Source: Candidatus Roizmanbacteria bacterium (GTDB taxonomy: Bacteria > Patescibacteriota > Microgenomatia > UBA1406 > GWC2-37-13). Taken from it: a stretch of DNA of 6,347 bases. This document shows positions 5,649 through 6,347 of this stretch, one piece after another (the stretch's first letter is position 1; each line of letters starts with the position of its first letter). Position numbers and translations under genes: made by a program. The notes beneath the pieces are model-generated. The model made no database searches and had not been told where the DNA came from. It was given only the letters and a program-made list of their open reading frames with translations. The stretch spans positions 1 to 6,347 of the forward strand of contig JAAXWV010000078.1 of assembly GCA_013334845.1 (NCBI GenBank). Reading direction: 5' to 3'.

Positions 5649-5972
5649 ATGAGGTTGCAATTGGAAAAAAAGTGGGGCGGCTATTTGCTAGTGGGCATTT
5701 TAGTGCTTCTGTTTTATACTCGGTTAGTTAATCTTGGCTGGGGTCTCCCCTATCCATTTCATCCTGATGAGAGAAATATGGTGGATGCCATAACGCATCT
5801 CAGCTGTTCGGGAAGCAATATTGCTGAGTGTTACAATCCTCATTTTTTCGCTTACGGGCAGCTTCCACTGTATCTTGCTTTTGGACTTGTGCAACTTCAA
5901 CACTTCTTTTTCAATATCTCTGTACCCGTCTCGTATGTTGATGCCGCACTTGCCTTGCGAATGATCTCTGCC
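5649..5972 (+). CDS. Membrane glycosyltransferase (PMT/ArnT-like), N-terminal fragment
   Basis: Residues 1-108 look like the start of a polytopic GT-C glycosyltransferase, which moves a sugar from a polyprenyl-phosphate donor on the outer face of the membrane. A hydrophobic segment spans about 12-28. It is followed by NLGWGLPYPFHPDERNM (28-44), where the Asp-Glu pair D40/E41 occupies the place of the catalytic acidic residues in the first outside loop of PMT/ArnT enzymes. PHFFAYGQLPLYLAF (64-78) is a typical continuation into the second membrane segment, and VDAALALRMISA (97-108) the start of the next. Full proteins in this group are usually over 450 residues. After A108 the frame stays open to 6230, but the residues become Arg/Ala-rich and unlike a membrane protein. 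That tail (5973-6230) is antisense to an AAA+ gene fragment and should not be counted as part of this protein. The gene is therefore cut at a sequence junction. Confidence 0.8.
5954..5972. other. Junction between glycosyltransferase and AAA+ fragment
   Basis: Plus-strand glycosyltransferase homology can be followed to A108 (5972), and minus-strand AAA+ homology to the lysine of PAEIIRK (5954). The roughly 19 bp in between suit both families, so the two sequences appear joined by a short shared stretch. GC content rises from about 42% (5701-5760 plus 5881-5940) to about 59% (6001-6180). The most likely cause is an assembly chimera; recombination at microhomology is the alternative. Confidence 0.7.
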
Positions 5973-6180
5973 GGAAGCAGATCGATACGATTGGCCGTGG
6001 CCGCGACGAAAAGACCCCGGGCTTTCTCTTGCATCCAGGTCAAGAAGAAGGCGAAGATGCGTCCGAGATCTGTTGCGGCGGCTTGGCCGGTCTGTCCGGT
6101 TAGCCCCATCTCAATCTCGTCGAACCAGACGACTGCAGGCGAAACGGCTTCAACCATGCGACATGCATCCACGAAGGAGG
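5954..6180 (-). pseudogene. AAA+ ATPase fragment, Ycf46-like
   Basis: The minus strand encodes the middle of an AAA+ ATPase domain. It contains a helix ending RMVEAVSP, Walker B with the following acidic residue (AVVWFDEIEMG, where D and E are the Mg2+/catalytic positions), a helix DLGRIFAFFLTWMQEK, and sensor 1 FVAATAN. It ends with LLPAEIIRK, which in this family is normally followed by GRFDE and the arginine finger. The DEIE box, the LTWMQEK helix and LPAEIIRK resemble cyanobacterial and plastid Ycf46-type ATPases. Walker A upstream and everything after IIRK are missing. The frame continues past IIRK for 18 unrelated residues to a stop at 5897, and upstream it runs in frame into a FliG-like segment. 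Base composition is clearly richer in GC than the rest of the window. It is a fragment, probably from another genome. Confidence 0.7.
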
Positions 6181-6202
6181 CATCGCGACGACGCCTGTGG
6201 GC
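6181..6202 (-). other. Second probable junction, AAA+ / FliG-like
   Basis: Between the FliG-like end (GNDGGDE, up to about 6203) and the AAA+ helix (from about 6180) lies an Arg-rich stretch, AHRRRRDA, that fits neither family. Normal FliG stops a few residues after this point and a normal AAA+ domain has a conserved region before its helix, so a break is expected here. The exact base cannot be fixed by eye. Confidence 0.5.
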
Positions 6203-6347
6203 CTCATCGCCACCGTCATTGCCTAACTGAATCTGGCCGGAATCCAGTAACTGCTTAATGCCGTTCAAAATTTCTTTTTGCGCGCTTTCAACTTCGCTTA
6301 ATTTGGCTGGCGGCGAGGCTTCCAGGTCGTCACGCAGGATTTCCGCT
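6203..6347 (-). pseudogene. fliG: FliG C-terminal fragment (flagellar motor switch protein)
   Basis: The minus-strand frame that enters from the right edge reads AEILRDDLEASPPAKLSEVE and then AQKEILNGIKQLLDSGQIQL. It matches the last helices of FliG, for which the Escherichia coli pattern is ADILRDDL, then P-x-x-LS-x-VE, QK-x-IL, and a short strand after a Gly. FliG is the rotor protein that couples the MotA/MotB stator to torque. Only about the last 48 residues are here, and the expected stop is missing because the frame runs on into the AAA+ fragment. The wording resembles proteobacterial FliG. No other flagellar gene is visible, and the main part of the window comes from a different kind of genome. 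Identification is by recalled motif only. Confidence 0.6.

Noticed and set aside
5973..6230. Continuation of the plus-strand glycosyltransferase frame (codons 109-193)
   Set aside because: The residues are Arg/Ala/Ser-rich with no membrane segments, and the same DNA encodes recognisable AAA+ motifs on the other strand. It is an antisense open frame after a junction.
6073..6258. Plus-strand 61-codon Arg-rich frame
   Set aside because: It is antisense to the AAA+/FliG-like frame; its composition is that of a shadow of a GC-rich gene.
5897..6347. A genuine new FliG-AAA+ fusion gene
   Set aside because: The AAA+ part lacks Walker A and its arginine-finger region, the FliG part lacks its stop, and the left edge joins a third gene. 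A chimeric end explains all three more simply.

Overview
The main body of this window (1 to about 5955) looks like a compact, moderately AT-rich bacterial chromosome. Two 60-bp blocks counted by hand (5701-5760 and 5881-5940) give about 42% GC. Eight genes lie head-to-tail on the minus strand. In transcription order they are rpsF (ribosomal protein S6), ssb, rpsR (S18), an unrecognised 236-residue protein, an S41 C-terminal-processing protease, an HtrA/Deg-type serine protease, a DehI-family alpha-helical protein, and the first 118 codons of hisS, which runs off the left edge. A divergent plus-strand gene on the right starts like a membrane glycosyltransferase of the PMT/ArnT type.

None of the nine visible gene starts has a recognisable Shine-Dalgarno sequence. 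Four of them (hisS, the DehI-like gene, the 236-residue gene and the glycosyltransferase) have a good -10 hexamer ending only 6-7 nt before the ATG, which points to leaderless transcripts. Short ribosomal proteins, no rplI directly after rpsR, very tight spacing and leaderless starts suggest a candidate-phylum bacterium such as a member of the Patescibacteria/CPR. That placement is an inference and no single marker here proves it.

Layout: 5233-5502, 4704-5192 and 4465-4674 form the classic rpsF-ssb-rpsR translation/replication operon, with a sigma70-like promoter near 5536-5564. The 236-residue gene at 3697-4407 has its own promoter and overlaps the S41 protease start by 4 nt (ATGA), so the two are probably translationally coupled. 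The S41 and HtrA proteases both have an N-terminal membrane anchor and one PDZ domain, and together make a small extracytoplasmic protein-processing and quality-control cluster. The DehI-like gene and hisS each follow a 17-18 nt gap that holds an extended -10 element.

The right end (about 5955-6347) does not belong with the rest. Glycosyltransferase homology stops after about codon 108. It meets a GC-richer (about 59% over 6001-6180) minus-strand fragment of a Ycf46-like AAA+ ATPase, which runs in frame into what looks like the C-terminus of flagellar motor protein FliG. Three unrelated gene fragments within about 400 bp, joined at a short stretch compatible with both families, most likely mean a chimeric contig end and not a real fusion. 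I see no rRNA, tRNA, CRISPR array, insertion sequence or convincing intrinsic terminator. I did not find a clear undescribed system. The items most worth following are the leaderless promoter architecture, the unrecognised protein coupled to the S41 protease, and the divergent DehI-family protein.
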